From: Lutjanus erythropterus
Taxonomy: Eukaryota; Chordata; Actinopteri; Lutjaniformes; Lutjanidae
Length of the DNA: 64,000 nt
Direction of reading: 5' to 3'
Assembly (NCBI GenBank): GCA_020091685.1
Contig: CM034604.1
Coordinates: 10,996,519 to 11,060,518 of the forward strand
Position numbers and translations under genes: made by a program. This document shows, piece after piece, positions 46,330 to 59,229 of the stretch. Numbering within the stretch: position 1 is the stretch's first letter; every line of letters begins with the position of its first letter. The notes under the pieces are model-generated. The model saw nothing but the letters and a program-made list of their open reading frames with translations. It had not been told where the DNA came from and made no database searches.

Positions 46330-48700
46330 AAGCAAGAATTAAGTATCTTAATACAAAAGCAGAGGGGGCTGTTTCCTGACCTCTGACCTGCCTTATTGAC
46401 AGACGAACATCCCTGTGGTGAAAAACCACTCATGTGGACACACACATAACTAGATACTTGCACACAAAATTGAAAAAGCTTGCAGAAAATCAAAAAGGTA
46501 CACAGGTTTATGCAACCAACTGTACATTCACGAGAAATCCAACACACACATATCCACACAAAAACCACACAGACACACACACTGCCAGTCTGCCATCTAG
46601 CTTGGAAGTCAATAACATTATCCCCTCTCCATCTCGGCGACGGTTATTAGTCTGGAGAGCCAAACGGCTCTCTTCAATGACACTCTGGAGATGAAGGGAT
46701 AAATCATCATGCCGAAAGGATGAGTGTGTGTGGAGGAGTGAGAGAGAATAGGGATGAGAATAAGAATCGCATAGGGAGAAATATATACACTCAGGCGCAG
46801 CCTCAGACATAGAGACAGTTAAGTCTGGGCAGTACGTCTTTTTATTTTTTGTAAAGTACAGATGATGTGAAGACAAGTCCTTCAGAACACGTGGACTGAT
46901 GTTCAGCTTCACAAATCTGCCTCTTTCGGAGCATCCCTCCCTCCCTTCTCTTTCCCCCTGTCACACTCACTCTCCATCTCCCTCCCTTTGGCTTTATCAC
47001 ACAGAGAAAAGGTGCCTTACTTGGCCTGGTAGTCTAAAAGCATCCCTTTTGTTACTTTCTCCCCTCCCCACCACCACTAACTCCCCTCTCCATGTCACCC
47101 TGCACTCGCTCCAATGGGACCCTTCAAAATACAAGGAGAGAGGAACAAACGCCACAAGGCTTACTGCCAGTTGGATAACACACAAGTGAACACCTCATAG
47201 ACTTCTGTGCCCTATTTACATTGTGTTACGGACATTCATCAACATTTTTAGGCTGGCTCTTTGAGCAAGAACAAGACAATTTATTGCTCTGTTTTTCAAA
47301 AAAAAAACAAAAAACATTACTATTGAAACTGAGTTTTTGTATCAAAATAGTTTGAGGGTCACAATGACCTTGTGTTTTGGATCAGTACTTTGACTGACAA
47401 CAAAACTTTTATTTTTAAATCAACTTGAATTAAAATTAAAGTTTGGACAGTCTGGTCATTTGGCCTCATCACAACTAGCCCATCAAAGATAAACTGCTAA
47501 CACTAGCTAAACTGGGGTCATTCCTATATGCCCAGAGTTCTATGTTGTCGCAGAACAAGAACATGACAAAGGGTCCTATGTTCCACGATTCTACATGTGT
47601 GTTCTCCCAGGGTCCTATGTTCCCAAGGTCTACAGCAGAATGGTTTAGGGTTAGGGGTGTACCATTGGCTATGTCACAATTCTTCAATTCAACAATGTAA
47701 TTTGACTTTCAATTTTAAGGTCACAATCAATTTAATTCTTGGAACATAGATACACTCCCACTAAACCCTCCCATCTTCTCAGCACCAACACATCAATAAA
47801 TAGTTTGGGAGCTGCCAAAGACTCAGCAGGTAAGTTACATGAGTGAAAAGTACCATTTAGTGAGAATCAGTGCTAAAGTTAGCAAGCTAGGCTAGTAGCT
47901 TCCAGTTTCTGAGTGAGAGCTTGTTTGCCTAGCCTTTTAGCTATCACTTTTAGTTGGAATACACATTTAACATCACAATTTTGGATGTTATAGAAGGGTG
48001 GATGTGCAAATGGTTGATAAACTGCACATGGGAGGGACTGTAGAAAAGAGGGAAATGAATATTGTATCAATGTTCAAAGGTTACAGAGCTATGACGTGCT
48101 CCAGTCACCCTGAGGCCTGATGCTGAGATGCTGTTTTCACAGAAATGCCCAAAAACAGTTTTATTCTTTTTTGAAAAATGGAAAAATGTGCAAAATAGCT
48201 GCTGTGCCATCATAGTTTCTACTTCCAAACATAAATGTGAAAAAGATTCAAATGTTAAAGAAAGCCAGCCTGGTAACATCCAAGTCTTTTTCCATATTTC
48301 ATTCTTCACAAAACAAAAAGAAAGCAACACACATCTGTGAGATGAAAAGTAAGTCATACAACATCCGTGTGTGTTTGTGTGTGTGCGTGTACCAATCTAA
48401 GTAAATGCCAATTCCTGTGGGACAGCTGGCTGTATGGTAGAGTGGTCAGCTCCACCCTGCAGGCCATCACTCCAAATGTCTATTTCTGGAGCTTGTGCGA
48501 GTGTGTGCGAGTGTGCATATGTGTTTGACCAGTTAGAGCTGGTGAGGAGTGCGACTGTCACACTACACCAGAGGCTGCTCCATATGGACGAGGGGCTGAA
48601 GCCCAGGTGGGGTGGTAAAAGAGGGTGGGTGTGTGGTGGCATCTATGATGCTAGAGATGATGCAGGACTAAAGACTATATTACATCCAAAGTTTTTGTTT
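46330..48700. other. Upstream nrxn3 intron
   Basis: Includes a GGTCCTATGTTCCC-type degenerate tandem repeat (47540-47650) and T/C- and CA-rich patches (46430-46580; 46920-47110). Open frames here have no domain content. Confidence 0.45.
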
Positions 48701-48724
48701 TTTGTATTTGTATTGTATGCCTTA

Positions 48725-48817
48725 ATGCTTTTTTGCTACTTTTTCACTTTAAATTCATCTCTCTCCTTCGTTCAGTCCCTTCTCTTACATTCCTACGCCA
48801 CATCTTTTCTCAAAAAT
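48725..48817 (+). repeat. Duplicated about 100-bp block, copy B
   Basis: ATGCTTTTTTGCTACTTTTT to CATTCCTACGCCACATC and TTTTCTCAAAAA, the partner of 44527-44625, 4.2 kb away. Confidence 0.75.
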
Positions 48818-48989
48818 GTTACTATTTGTATTATCTTTGTATTTACGAACTATATGTATTGTATTTATTTATGTGTTTTTCAGTACTATGTTTGCTGGTG
48901 TGCATCTAGATGGATGTTGTATAGCTTTATAGTCCAAATTACCTTTTACACTGCACAAAAAACCCACTAACATCCACTAACACCTGGGT

Positions 48990-49024
48990 TTTGTCTATCT
49001 ACCTACCTACCTATCTATCTATCC
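48990..49024. repeat. (CTAC/CTAT)n microsatellite
   Basis: TCTATCTACCTACCTACC followed by TATCTATCTATCC. Confidence 0.9.
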
Positions 49025-49236
49025 ACGTGATGCTCATGGATCAGGATAAACTCTATCTTTAGTGTAATTTCTGCCTTCTAGCAACAAGAGGACCTTTGCT
49101 GCATTAATCCTGACTGCCTCCCCCACTTCACCAATTTTTAATTGGCTGCCGTGCCACAAAGGCCATGTCGTGGGAGGATATTGAGTAAATAACCACACAC
49201 TTGTCCATCGTTTCATTATTTGGGTGAGTGGATAAT

Positions 49237-49277
49237 GGTGGAGACGATGATGATGATGCTGGCGATGATGATGATGA
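49237..49277. repeat. (GAT)n microsatellite
   Basis: GATGATGATGATGCTGGCG followed by ATGATGATGATGATT. Confidence 0.9.
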
Positions 49278-50044
49278 TTGTGACAATTTATTTAAGTGTC
49301 TCTGTGGAATTATGTGAGGTAGCCGGTGAAAAAGAGCTCATTTACACTGAGGATTGTGGCTGAGGAGGAGGACAGAAATAAAATACCAAAGCAGGAACAA
49401 AGAGACAAAACAATAAAGTGCCGTTGCAAAACCTCAGAGGGGCCATCGAGACTATTAAAATGAGCTCATGAAATCACCATTAGAGGAAACACTGGGCTTA
49501 GTGATGCATGTTTATGGGACGGTTGTGTATCTGTGTGTTCGTTGGTATTTAGTCAAACACTTTGTCCACAGTGTGCTACATCTGAAACATTAATGAGCAG
49601 TGGTGAGATGAGAAGAGGGAAATTTGCTGAATTGCCATGATGAACACGGTTGATTTGTAATTATTCATGGTGACACATTTAATCTGATGTGGTTGAGGAA
49701 TCAGGAGGCTGTGGCTCCACAATGGAAGCTACTGTTACCAGAGCGGGCTGGCTATCTGTCCTTCAGCTTTAATTTTCCCCTGAACTGCACTGAGATAAAC
49801 GATCTGCAAACTCACAGCGCTGATATACTGTATATCAAATCTTTTTTGCCTGTTCCATAACAAAGTTGTCAAATCATGACAGAGCCGAGCGAGTGCGTGT
49901 TCAGGCTCGGTGCTCTCAACTATCTCTGGTGGTTTGGATACAACAAGATGAAACATGGCAGTCATACAGTAACAGCACAGAGAGACACTCACAAACCACA
50001 CCGAGGATGACCTCACCATCAGGAAGAGGAGCTGGTCGATGGTA

Positions 50045-50861
50045 CACTCTTAGAAAGAAAGGTGCTAACTAGAACTATAAAGGGTTCTTTGGCTTGTCCC
50101 CATAGGCAACCCTTTTTTTTGTTTCTGGTAGAGCCCTCTCTAAGGGTTCCACTTGAAATCCTTTCATAGGCCTTTTTTCATAGACCTAAATTTGAATTGT
50201 TCTGAGTGTTTCCACCAAAAATAGGCTGGTTCGAAACCAGAAATGTTAGTTCCCAGCTAGAACCAAAAAGCAGGTTTTCTTATAGTGGTTCCACTCAAAA
50301 CTGGCAGAAACATAGGCTGGTTCACTAGATAGTACCATGGTTCCCATCTTGAATGGAACTGGTTCAAGAACCAGAGCTAACATGTGGAAAAGGGCCCTCA
50401 GAGGGTTCTACCTTGAACCCAACATAATGGGTTATACCTAGAACCATCTGTGACAGGATCCACACAGAACCCCCTATGTGAGGTTCTAAAAGAGAACCCT
50501 CTCTGGGACTAGAGGGGACCAAAGGTTTCATCTAGAGTCCACCCAGGGGGTTCAACCAAGAACCATCTTACATTCCAAGGGTTTTATCTGCAAAACACCC
50601 AGTGGGTTCTACCAAGAACCCTCTTATATTATAGTACAAAGAACCCTTAACAAAAAGCATTTGTCAAAGATTGACCCTTGAAAAACTCTTCTTCCAAAAA
50701 GGGTTCTTTGGGTGAAAAGGATTTTTAATGGAACCCTTAGTCTTACAAAGAACCCTTGATGAGCTGTTTCTTCAAAAGGGTGTTCTTCAAAAGCAAATGG
50801 TTCTCGGTAGAACCTCAGCCCTTCAGGGAGAACCCTTTTGGAACCATTATTTCTAAGAGTG
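50045..50861 (+). mobile_element. TIR element with internal GGTTCT/AACCC minisatellite, copy 3
   Basis: Left end CACTCTTAGAAAGAAAGGTG and right end ACCATTATTTCTAAGAGTG are good inverted repeats. The left region (AAAGGGTTCTTTGGC, TTGTCCCCATAGG) and the right region (GAACCCTTGATGAGCTG, GGTAGAACCTCAGCCC) are the recognisable ends of a family widespread in fish. Internal GGTTCTACCAAGAACC units are near-palindromic. A second element interrupts it (about 50168-50396). Confidence 0.8.
50168..50396. mobile_element. Nested MITE-like element in copy 3
   Basis: Right part GAACTGGTTCAAGAACC, AGAGCTAACATGTGGAAAAG and GGCC matches the right part of the nested element at 43446-43736. The left end (AGGCCTTTTTTC) is diverged. 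Shared AAAAATAGGCTGGTTC and AACCAAAAAGCAGGTTTTC. Confidence 0.55.
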
Positions 50862-53800
50862 CAATAGTCCATTAAGTTAAAACTCCAGAGGTTGACTCTC
50901 TATTTTTGCTCTTCACAGTGGAGGACGTGCAGGGCAGAACACCACATAAACACTCAAAAACTTATTAGACCGTAAATTTAGACCAGTAATTCATAAAAGA
51001 TGACCTCAAACCAGGCAACGGCTGGGCATAACCAATGAGGAACTCCGAGGTCGGGAGCACTGGAAGGAATCTATGTGTGAGCGGTGTGTATATGTGTGCA
51101 TGTGCATATGAATGGAGCTCTTTTATAGAACTTTCAGTTTCAATTTATGATCCATTAACTTGTAATAAGTGCCATACGTTCCCTCCTGCCCTGAGAATCA
51201 ACAGCGAGAAGGGAGTATGAAGGAGATGGGAAAGGGCATTTAGAAGTCGGCCACACAGCTATACAATGCAGCGATTAGTGCAGTTCCAGCCTATGATGTG
51301 GCATTTAACCGACACCCGCATAAGTATGGAGCCAAGGAAGTTCATCCAGCAGTCACGTAATGCTGCTTTCATGGTCCTGGATCCTCTCTTTTGGACCTAG
51401 ATTTCTATATATATATGATCTTCATATGTCCACGAAGTGGGTACCTTTTTGTCTCAAGAATTGGTTCACCCAACCAGAATAAGAATATTCAAACAGACAA
51501 CAACACAACAACACACATGAGCTTCTTTCACCTGCTGTATCCAGTTTTCCCTAATACATCCATACTTGCACCTTGTCCTGAGAGATGGACAAAGAAATGC
51601 AAAGTACAAAGAGAAAGAAATTGTCAAGCATTTTATTTCCATAAACTTTTAAAGGAAAGGTGCAGCTTAACAAATGCCCTTAGTCTAACTAACATGCCTT
51701 TTCCAGGTAATAAGTGTCAGTTATAGGTCTTCTGCAGGCATCTGTTTGCAAAAAGAGTCTGCTTATGATTTTGTTTTGTCTTTTGCTCTTTAAAAGTCAA
51801 CAGAATGCAGGAAACAAACTATGAAACTTGAATTTTTTGGGGGGAGGACCCTCAGACCCACTGCTTTGGTTTTGAAATCCTGTCTGAGGTCTCCCGGTTG
51901 GCAAGTATAAACTATCTTCCTATCCACTGACTCTTCATTGGCTCATAGAGCGGTTGAGAGACACAGAAAGAGCCATCCCTGCAGTGTCCCTGCAGCTCAC
52001 CTCCTCCCTCAATGAGACTAATAGAGAAGCTGTCCTCTAGATTGGGCCTGCAGTCGACCCCCACCCACTGTCCTGATAGGCTGCAGGACGGGTCCCTGTC
52101 AGCAGCCTGACTGCTCTCTGTCTTGAGGCAAAGGGCTTCAAGAAATCCACCTGATCCGCTGCTTTAAAGTCTCTTTTATATGGGGCGCAGGGAGAGAGCA
52201 GGTAGCTGTTTGACAATTCTTTTCTCATACTTCTTTTACATTTTTTTTCTGTCAACAGGACGATTCAAGTGCAAAGAGAACAGAATTTTCACCCAGCAGC
52301 CTAGACAACTGGAAGAAAGGCTGCACTGGTGCAATGCAAAAAAATGCTAAATCTTGCAGAGAACCAACCACTGAGACAACAACAACAGCAAATGAGCGGC
52401 AGTAGCCAGCTATTTTCTTCCATGTTGACTGTCAATGTATAAGTGGCACCCTTTGAGGGCTCACTACATGTGTTAGGTAAGTCAGTATTTTTTCAAACTG
52501 GGGCCCAGGAACTAACAGGGGTCCTTGAGTGTCACTTTTATTCTCATATTGACTTCTATTTGGGATAATCATGTCCTGAGTTTTGGAACAACAATTGCCA
52601 TAGCACATGCTATCAGGAAATAAAATGTTACCTTGAACTTGGTGAGCTACAGGCAAACGTGCACCATTAAAAAAAATCTGCATTAGCTATTAGCAATTCC
52701 TGTTTGCACTGTAACCCTGGAAACAGGTAACTATCAGTTGGATACATTTGATACTGAAGACAGATCAGGAGTTTCAAGGACATACTGTGAGAACCCAATA
52801 TGAACCCAATATGTCCACATGTTCAGAAATGAGTTAATACTCAGATCAGAGGTCAGAGGATGAAGAGCAGTGGGCTAACTGACTGCTAACTGTCCTTCAT
52901 AGGGAGTTTATTTTCAAATGCATGCAAATGTCAGTGTGCTGAAATGACAAGTGGCTAAGCCAAAAGAATAACAAATAAAAGAGAGAGTAAAGCTGAATCT
53001 GGTTCCCAGAGCAGAGGATTTAAAAACATATTTGTCTAACAGTGTCATTCCCTCTTAATTTCATTGCATTTGATGCTTTAGATGAGCAACAAACTAAAGT
53101 CAGCCAGTAAGCAAACACATACTAGATGTACACCAAGCTGAAATCCTTGAGCACATTAACATTTTTAGAAACAGCCATTTGTTCTTCTCTTTGTTACAGT
53201 AAAATATTCCAGATATGAAAGTACAGAACATTGTGTGGAGGATAGTGCAGGCATCTGCATGCATATGGAGCATAAGCCTACAATCTGGAGAGAGGATTAT
53301 ATCTACATGTATGTAAACATGCGTTTGAGTTGAACATATGCGTGCACACATATTTGTGCGTGTGAGCCCCTGCCTTTTGTTATCATCATGCATTGCAGGT
53401 ATTGTATGCAATAGAAGAAAATTCCCACAACATTGCTGGCCTTTCCCTCAATGTCAGAAAAGTAGCATCTGTTCTCACAGAATGATCACCTGGCAACAGA
53501 AAGAATCACAAGCAAAATGACTGCAGCTGAAAATGTCAAAGTTTGTGTTGTAATTTGCACTGATTCTTGCACAGCATGGCAATGAAGATGAGGGTCTTAT
53601 TTGGGGCTAAAGAGGTAATCACGGCATTTTCTTGAGCAAACTCAAGCAGTGTAAAAACACTGCCAGCAAAAGCAAAGCAAAGAGGAAAAATCAAATAGTG
53701 GCTAAATCAACAAACTTGAAACAAGTGGTGCCATGAATATTCCCGTTAGCCCCCGAGGGCAACACTACATTCTGCATATAGTAGTCTTTTTCTCTCGCTC

Positions 53801-54330
53801 CCCTCTTTTCTTCTCTACAGCTTGACTTCAAAGACTAACTCTCTTGCAGAATTCAAGTCAGGTGGTGGTGGTGGTGGTGGGGTGGGGGGTTGGATAAAGC
53901 ACACAATATGCTGAGTGCACGCCATATCACACATCTCTCACTCTTTTATGTGTTAATCACCATCAGTGCAGCAGCGGATGGAAGACGAATGAGAATGTAA
54001 TGAAGATTTAGGTCGTGGGAAGTGACTGGCACAACCCGTCTCCCCTCGCAGCCCCCGCCGAAGACTCCTTGACATCTGCTTGCTCCATAATTTGTATTCA
54101 CTTCTGCTACTATCGCAGAGTGTTGGGGGCATATGCCACATGAAAGGAAAACATTCTGACCTTTCAAGCTCAATCATAAAATGTGACGATGGCAAATGAA
54201 CCGGGCGCCTCCCCAAAAGCTCAACTGGTGATTCTTTTAAACGTTTGAGAGGAGGAGGAGTAGCTTCATTAGCCCCAATACATGTGGTCCAATCTAAATC
54301 ATCAAAATCAAATCAGGTTCTGTAGCCTTT
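50862..54330. other. Upstream nrxn3 intron
   Basis: No exon or clean repeat end is seen. A GGTGGTGGTGGTGGTGGG tract lies at 53860-53888. Sequence at 53600-53770 and 53940-54240 is less repetitive than average. Confidence 0.45.
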
Positions 54331-54339
54331 GACGCCCAT

Positions 54340-54960
54340 GAGTAGGGCTCTCTAGGCACCTCACGATTCAATTTGATTCAGTGGGCTACAATGCAATTAT
54401 AAAACAATCACTATCAATGCATCTTGATGTATCAACATTTTTGATTTACTTGGAACTTTCAAAACATGTAATACTTTGTTAGAAATTTACAATCAACTTT
54501 TTTCAGTTTTGATTTGAATTTGGATATGTGCACATACCAACAGTATGCCAATATGTGCACCCATTGTTTAATTTGTGTAATGTGGTGTCCTCCAACCATT
54601 GTGGGGCACTGTAGGATTGTGGATTGTGACATTCAAATGTGCAGATGACAGGCTGAGAGAGGGCCCTCATTTGCATCATTTCCCATGATGCATTGCAGAG
54701 AGTTTAAGTTTGCTATTTTATGTTCCACAATGTATATGCTAATTTTGTTAGCGCTTGTAATGTCTCAGCCAGTATTAATAGTGTTTACAAAGACAAAACA
54801 CAAGGCATTGTGGCGTCAGTGACACAGCTCCGAAAACCGATGAATGACTTACAGCAATATTGGGCCCCAATACGAATAATAAATAGAATCGGTCCCATCG
54901 CTATTTTCACCATCAAATTGGTTCAGCCATGACAGCAAAATTGTCACAGGCGATCCAAAT
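54340..54960. repeat. hAT-like dispersed repeat, ends unclear
   Basis: TAGGGCTCTCTAGGCACC, CGATTCAATTTGATTCAGTG, ATCAATGCATCTTGATGTAT and AATCGGTCCCATCGCTATT are hAT-subterminal-like words on both sides of an AT-rich middle. No clean inverted ends were found. Confidence 0.4.
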
Positions 54961-55429
54961 ATACAGAACTGCGATGCATCTAAGAAATGAGTCTTTCCTC
55001 CACTCCTAACACCCATAAAGTGACACTTGGGGGAGAGGAGGACGATGGGGAAAGAGACCAAGACAAGTCCTCTCAGAAAGAGCCCAGGCTTTGATTTACA
55101 GTAGCGGGAAGGACCTCTCTTTTTTAGAAAAAATAAAAAAATAAAATAAAAAGCTGGGCTTGAGTCTGGCAGACGGAGAGCTCTATCAGGGCCAAACCAC
55201 ACATCTATCAGTGAAAGGCACTAAGGCTATTGGGGATAAGGCATGGAGGCATGAAGAGAGGCTATTTCCATGGGGAGTCCTTGGAGAGGCCAGGCCCAAC
55301 CTGCTAGTGAAGCCCAGCAATGAGAGGTCTCTCTGGGGGACTGCAGAGGATAAGAGGCCCCGGCGGAAGAACTCTCACGTCAGCACTTCAATCACGCCTA
55401 ATCCCTGCTTAGTACACCCACTGCTATGG

Positions 55430-55620
55430 CAAGGAGAGAGGAGAGAGGGAGAGGAGGGGGAGTGCGGAGTGAAAATGGTAAGAAGGGAGGCTAAGAGAAA
55501 GAAAGATGAAGAGAAACAGAGGAAAGATAAAAGCTACGAGAAAGGGAAAAAAGATTAAGAGGAGGAAGGAGATGAGAGACAAAGGGAAAAATTGCCAAAG
55601 GAACCATCAAAGGTGAGCGA
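55430..55620. repeat. Purine-rich low-complexity tract
   Basis: GAGAGAGGAGAGAGGGAGAG followed by AAAGAAAGATGAAGAG-type sequence for about 190 bp; the plus frame through it (Lys/Glu/Arg-rich) is an artefact. Confidence 0.8.
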
Positions 55621-56261
55621 ACGGAGATAGTGTGTGAAATCGAGAGTGAGGATGCAAAGTCGGGTGTGTTAAAAGCATCAGTGCAGCCTCTGCCAACACA
55701 TACGTATTTTTGTCATTTCAAATCCTATCCAGGTCAGAAGAAATCAGAGCAAACAGAAGTGATGCATGAAATATTAATTATCATGAATGTACATATGTCA
55801 TTAAAGAATTAATCTCCTGAGTGATAGAAAATTAAAACTCCCAAGAAAATTACGTTTATAAATATGTGCTTTCAGTTATAAAATCATGGCATTTTAGAAA
55901 ACGTGTCCCTCAGTTTATATTCACTTCTGAGTAACACATCAAATATCAACAAGGCACTGTGGGTCCATTTTAAGTAGGGTGAAAGAGGATATGCTTGGCT
56001 GTCTTTTCGAAAGAAAAGTCCCTGCCACACCACCAGAAATATAACCAGAAAACCAAGTGTTCCACTTGTCAGACAAATTACATGTTCCCACTGTACTGGT
56101 CTTCTTCTGAGACTGCTTGTGTTGTTCAGCAGTGGATGGGATTATCCCCCCAAAAAGGCAAAGTGATACAATCTCCATGCAGATGTAGCAAAAAAAAAAA
56201 AAACACACAACTGTAGAAACAAGTCTATTCTCAAATGCCAGCTTGAGAAACATGTAAAGAT

Positions 56262-56740
56262 ACACTGTAAAAAAAAAAAAAAAAAAAAAAAAAAAGATTG
56301 TCAGATTCTCCTTGAAATCAGATAAAACAAGTTTGTTTTTACATTTTGCCACGCAAAGTTACAAACTCAAACTCTTATGTTTTGGTATAAACTAAAACAA
56401 GTTTTGCCCCTCTATAATCTTTTGTTGAGATAATTTTCTTTTCGTCTTTAGATAAGCCTAACTCCAAGTCTTAAGTAACATTTCTTGAGTAAACTCATTC
56501 AAGTTAAAGTGAATGATGGTTAATAATTGAATATTTTCAATTAAAACTTTTCCAGGTACCCAAATAATGAAAAATCAGGTTCATGGCTCTCTATGACCAT
56601 TTTTTGAGGGTTCTGAAACTCAAAGATTCAAGTTTATCCAAAGAAGAAAAGTAGAAGATCTCAACTAAAGCTTGTAGGTCAGCAAATATTTCTTTTAGTT
56701 TATTTCAAAACAAGAATAATCTCAATTTGTTTTTTATGGC
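56262..56740 (+). repeat. Dispersed repeat starting ACACTGTAAAAAA
   Basis: ACACTGTAAAAAAA (with a 31-bp A run at 56269-56295), then ATCAGATAAAACAAGTTTG, GTTTTGCCCCTCTATAATC and TGAGATAATTTTCTTTTCG. Related words occur inside the hAT at 21290-21600 (ATCAGATGAAACAAGCC, GACCTATAATCTTTAATTT, TTGAGATAAACTTGAATC), suggesting shared ancestry. Confidence 0.5.
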
Positions 56741-56979
56741 ACACAAGAAGCTTTCATGTTCTATTGATTTTAAAGGCCACTGGACAAAAGTATTAGTGTT
56801 TTCATCGTAATTACCACAAAATGTAACATCAAAGATAAAACCATCTAAATAAAATTCTGCTCCTGCTTCTTTTTAACTGGCTCCTCACTATAACTTTGGC
56901 TGGGAAAATGTAAACACAGGCGTTTCATCTGATTCATCTAATAAACTGAGACTGTTTACAGACAGTTGTGCATGTGTGT

Positions 56980-57025
56980 GTGTGCATATATGTATATATA
57001 CATATATATACACATATATATAAGA
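56980..57025. repeat. TA/CA-rich microsatellite
   Basis: ATGTATATATACATATATAT followed by ACACATATATATA. Confidence 0.85.
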
Positions 57026-59115
57026 TTTTTTTTTTAAACAGCGTATGAGGGCCTTGATGGTAGGAGCGAGGGATGGAAATCTGCTCTGCTGACCTGCACT
57101 TACTTTTCAGAGACGCCACAGCCAGCAGCAAACATCTAAACCTAATCTGATGAATGCTGCACATATGTACAGTAAGTGTCTATCTGCGTGCTTGTATATT
57201 TGTGTATGCGTGCATCTGTGAATGGGTATGCTTTTGTAAATGTGTCTACATGCATGTCCCTGTGTGTGTGTGTGTCTGGATGGAGAGATGGAGAGAGGAG
57301 AGGAAAAAGAGGGATGGAGATGGAGCAGATGGACGAGGGGAGATCAGTGAAAGAGGATTACGGCACGTCAAACCATCATCGCACTCATAAAATCAGTCCA
57401 CCCACACTGCTTCAGAGGCTTCAGAGCCAATGTAGAGCAGGGATAATTTAAGGCCCACAGTCTATCTCCCTCTCTTACTCCAGATAGTAAACTACTGCTG
57501 AGAGGGAATGGACAGAAGAGACAGTTTAAATTAAGCGCAGGGGATTCTACAAGAAAGGGCGATTGAGAGTACGTCAAGATAAATTGTAAAGGGTGATTGT
57601 GCAGGAAAGCTGTGAGGGGATTTCTAGGCGAGAGGTTAAAGGCTGTGTATGTATTACTAAGTTTCAAAAACGAGGACCAGAGACAGACATAAAGTGATGT
57701 GTCTGCTCATGCTTATGTGTATGCGAGAGGTGGAAGGGAAGGGCTGCATGTCTACAGCAGAGACAGAACCTAAAGCTTTCAGCATTTACCTGACGTTTGA
57801 TTTTTACTAGGAACTCCACTGCGATTATAAGCCACCAGTAAAATGATGACTAGTGTGTGTAACTTTACATTAACACAAACAGAAAATCAAAAGAATCAAA
57901 GCCGCTTTACAGTTTACATAATTTGTACCTTCAGCGTTGCTGCTTGTTGCTTGTGACAGAATCTGACAAGTGCTTTTTTTCCAGTGAGTTTTTCCACCAG
58001 CAAATTTCCCAGGGTTAGGTTCCCCTGCAGCAGAAACGTAAGCTAACATCCTCGGAGCTTTGAACAGTAAGAGAAAAATGATGTAAAATAGGCCACCTTT
58101 AAAAGAACATTTCGACATGCTCTCTGTACCAGTAATGCTTTCGACAAAGGCTCCATATGGAATGTGGCCAACTCGAAATGTTTACAGAACAGGGTTGCTG
58201 ACGAATCCTCTCTGCCAGGTGAATCCGATAGAGCCTCTGGCAAAACATGTTGTTGACACAGTTGCACTTGTTCCTTAATAAAAACTGAAGAATATTGATA
58301 TGAGCCTCCTGCTGTGCGATGATTCCCTTTTGATTTTTGTCTTTTTGTCTGTCTAGTTTGATGCTGTTTTGCAGCAATCTCAAAGCTTGGGGCTTTATTT
58401 TTATATGACTGACAAATTGTTTTCTTTAATTTATTTATTATTTTGTCAAATCAAACCAAACACCAACTCAAAAATTCATATGCGGCCTCGTATTGAAATC
58501 CCTGATGTCTAACATCACAGTATGTTGCAAAGGATTTATTGTGTCATTTCAGCACCATGGACTGCACCAGCGATGACTACCGGGCTGGGTTAGACTACTG
58601 TAGGAAAGAAGAGGTGTCAGCCTGATGGTCTGATCATATTGGAAATCAATGCTGATCTAATCTAATATCAGTATTGGGGGTTTATGTAGAGATGGATCAT
58701 GCTTATCACTGCTTCTCTGCACTGACATGCAGCATAAGTGTAAAACATTCCTAATTACTGTGCTATGATACAGCTGGAGTAAAGAAATGTTCTTGCCACC
58801 ACACTCATGGTGCGACATCAAACCAGCACAAAAATGGCAATTACCAACATAAACCATCATGTTCTGAACAAAAACATTACAAATGCGTGAACAGTAACAG
58901 TAACATTTGCATTTTGGAACATAAAATAGCAAATTCAAAGTCTCAACAATGCATCATGGAAATTATGCAAATAAGGTCTGTTTCTGAGCTGCACATGGGA
59001 ATGTCACAAGCCAAAATCCTACAGCGCTCCACGATGGCTGAAGGATGCCATTACATAGGATGCATTAAACAAACTGCACAAGCTTTCCAGACTGAAGTCC
59101 TGTTTCAGCCTCATA
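57026..59115. other. Upstream nrxn3 intron
   Basis: Ordinary intronic sequence with a GTGTGTGTGTGTCTGG patch and a purine-rich block near 57270-57340. Minus frames at 57870-58383 have no recognisable domain. Confidence 0.45.
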
Positions 59116-59117
59116 GT

Positions 59118-59210
59118 CTATTACTATTACTATTACTACTACTGTTAATAATAATAATCATCATCATCATGATCATCACTATTATTATCATCATAAATAA
59201 TAATCATAAA
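59118..59210. repeat. Trinucleotide microsatellite (ATT/ATC/AAT)n
   Basis: TATTACTATTACTATTACTA, AATAATAATAATCATCATCA and TTATTATCATC runs over about 90 bp. Confidence 0.9.
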
Positions 59211-59229
59211 CATCAAGAAAAAAAAGTGT

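Noticed and set aside
48421..48475. tRNA-like string (GTATGGTAGAGTGGTCAGC)
   Set aside because: No B box or cloverleaf could be found at the right distance; probably chance.
39900..50870. CRISPR-like regularly spaced repeats
   Set aside because: Spacing is irregular, units are diverged and palindromic, and the context is a vertebrate intron with TIR ends.
57870..58383. Overlapping minus frames of 74-94 codons
   Set aside because: No recognisable family, no exon signals that agree with each other, and frames compete with one another.
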